Of a stretch of 6,953 bases of DNA, positions 6,412-6,953 are shown one piece after another (the first letter of the stretch is position 1; each line of letters begins with the position of its first letter). The position numbers and the translations under genes were made by a program. The stretch lies in contig JAPUUO010000075.1 of assembly GCA_026967815.1 (NCBI GenBank), positions 1 through 6,953 on the forward strand. Direction: 5' to 3'. Source of the stretch: Candidatus Bathyarchaeota archaeon. Its GTDB lineage: Archaea; Thermoproteota; Bathyarchaeia; Bathyarchaeales; Bathyarchaeaceae. The notes under the pieces are model-generated. The model was not told where the DNA came from. It did no database searches and saw only the letters and a program-made list of their open reading frames with translations.

Positions 6412-6953
6412 TTACTTTGCAGCGATTTTCTGCAGCTTTCGTTTTTGTTTTTCGATTTCTTCGTCAGCTATCTTTCTAAACAGTACTTTTGGCTTGTTGA
6501 TTTTGTGTCCGCTTGGGATTGTTAGTTCTAATGCCGAACTCCAAGATTGCTCGTGAACAGAACCCTTTAGGTTCAGTTGTTGCCATAGTTTTTCAGTTGA
6601 AAACGGTGTATAAGGTGCGAGCAGAATAGCTAGGATTCTCACTGCGTTTATGCACAAGTAGAGGCAGGTTTTGGCTTGCTCTTTGTTGACCCAAGGCTGT
6701 TTTCGTTGAAAATATTGGTTACAGAAGGCTGAGAATTCGATAATTCTTCTTAGACCTCTGCTCAACTCTACTTTCTCTATCTCTGCTCCAACTTCGCGGG
6801 CGACAGCTTCTATTTTGTTTGCGAATTCACGGTCTAAGCTGTCATGTTGTTTGGGCACGGGCACGGTTCCTTCATAGTTTGCCCAAGTGAACGTTAAGGT
6901 GCGATGAATGAAGTTTCCGATATTCGCGATCAGTTCGTTGTTTATTCTGTTTT
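6412..6953 (-). CDS. metG: Methionyl-tRNA synthetase, C-terminal part (5' end outside window)
   Basis: MetRS attaches methionine to initiator and elongator tRNA-Met in the cytoplasm. The window holds the last 179 residues; the frame is open to the right edge and reads on through the GTG at 6864, which is internal and not a start. The part seen begins NRINNELIANIGNFIHRTL and is the all-helical anticodon-binding domain of class Ia MetRS. QPWVNKEQAK, with Trp at visible residue 87, corresponds to the PW motif whose Trp packs against the CAU anticodon. LLAPYTPFSTEKLWQQL is the usual following helix. The protein ends in a basic helix (EEIEKQKRKLQKIAAK) soon after this domain, so it lacks the fused EMAP/Trbp-like tRNA-binding domain of some MetRS enzymes; many archaea encode that part separately. 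The HIGH and KMSKS motifs lie outside the window. The 77 bases between its TAA and the broken ORF hold nothing I can assign. Confidence 0.93.
   Translation of the reverse strand, partial: NRINNELIANIGNFIHRTLTFTWANYEGTVPVPKQHDSLDREFANKIEAVAREVGAEIEKVELSRGLRRIIEFSAFCNQYFQRKQPWVNKEQAKTCLYLCINAVRILAILLAPYTPFSTEKLWQQLNLKGSVHEQSWSSALELTIPSGHKINKPKVLFRKIADEEIEKQKRKLQKIAAK

Noticed and set aside
6412..6864. Taking the GTG at 6864 as the start of a separate 150-residue protein
   Set aside because: The frame continues upstream to the window edge with recognisable MetRS sequence (NNELIANIGNF), so this is an internal valine codon.
1..6953. CRISPR arrays, insertion sequences, tRNA or rRNA genes
   Set aside because: I saw no spaced direct repeats, transposase motifs, cloverleaf-like segments or rRNA signatures on either strand, though this was by eye and not with covariance models.

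Overview
The window looks archaeal, and the gene content fits an uncultivated TACK-type lineage (Bathyarchaeia-like). That placement is an inference from protein style, not a computed phylogeny. Supporting points are an archaeal/eukaryal-type tRNA methylthiotransferase with a TRAM domain, a MetRS that ends just after its anticodon-binding domain, a very long helical-repeat protein running into a KaiC/RadA-type ATPase start, a short ribbon-helix-helix (RHH) regulator, TATA-like boxes about 25 bases ahead of gene starts, and Shine-Dalgarno motifs of the GGTGA/AGGAGG kind.

Layout, left to right. Bases 1-3335 (minus strand) are one uninterrupted reading frame of 1,111 codons that leaves the window at base 1: a TPR-like alpha-solenoid, a beta-sandwich, then the first residues of a RecA/KaiC-like ATPase domain. 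It starts 10 bases after the stop of the methylthiotransferase gene (3346-4695, minus), so the two look co-transcribed from a promoter near 4740. Bases 4705-4959 are a divergent intergenic region carrying promoter-like boxes for both directions and a perfect 9-bp inverted repeat. To the right, on the plus strand, lies a two-gene unit: a 49-residue RHH protein (4960-5109) whose stop overlaps the ATG of a 74-residue acidic, Ser-rich unknown protein (5109-5333).

That unit converges on a minus-strand PHP-domain phosphoesterase gene (5347-6012), with only 13 bases between the stops and two terminator-like hairpins at the junction. Upstream of the PHP gene (6009-6334, minus) is protein-like sequence split over two reading frames and lacking a start codon, probably a decayed small gene. 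Its last frame overlaps the PHP start by the GTGA motif. The right edge (6412-6953, minus) is the 3' end of methionyl-tRNA synthetase.

Themes: two translation genes (metG and the tRNA A37 methylthiotransferase), each followed on its own strand by less understood genes, plus a compact regulator unit between them. The best candidates for something undescribed are the RHH/acidic-protein pair, the giant solenoid-ATPase linked to the tRNA-modification gene, and the broken ORF between metG and the PHP gene.
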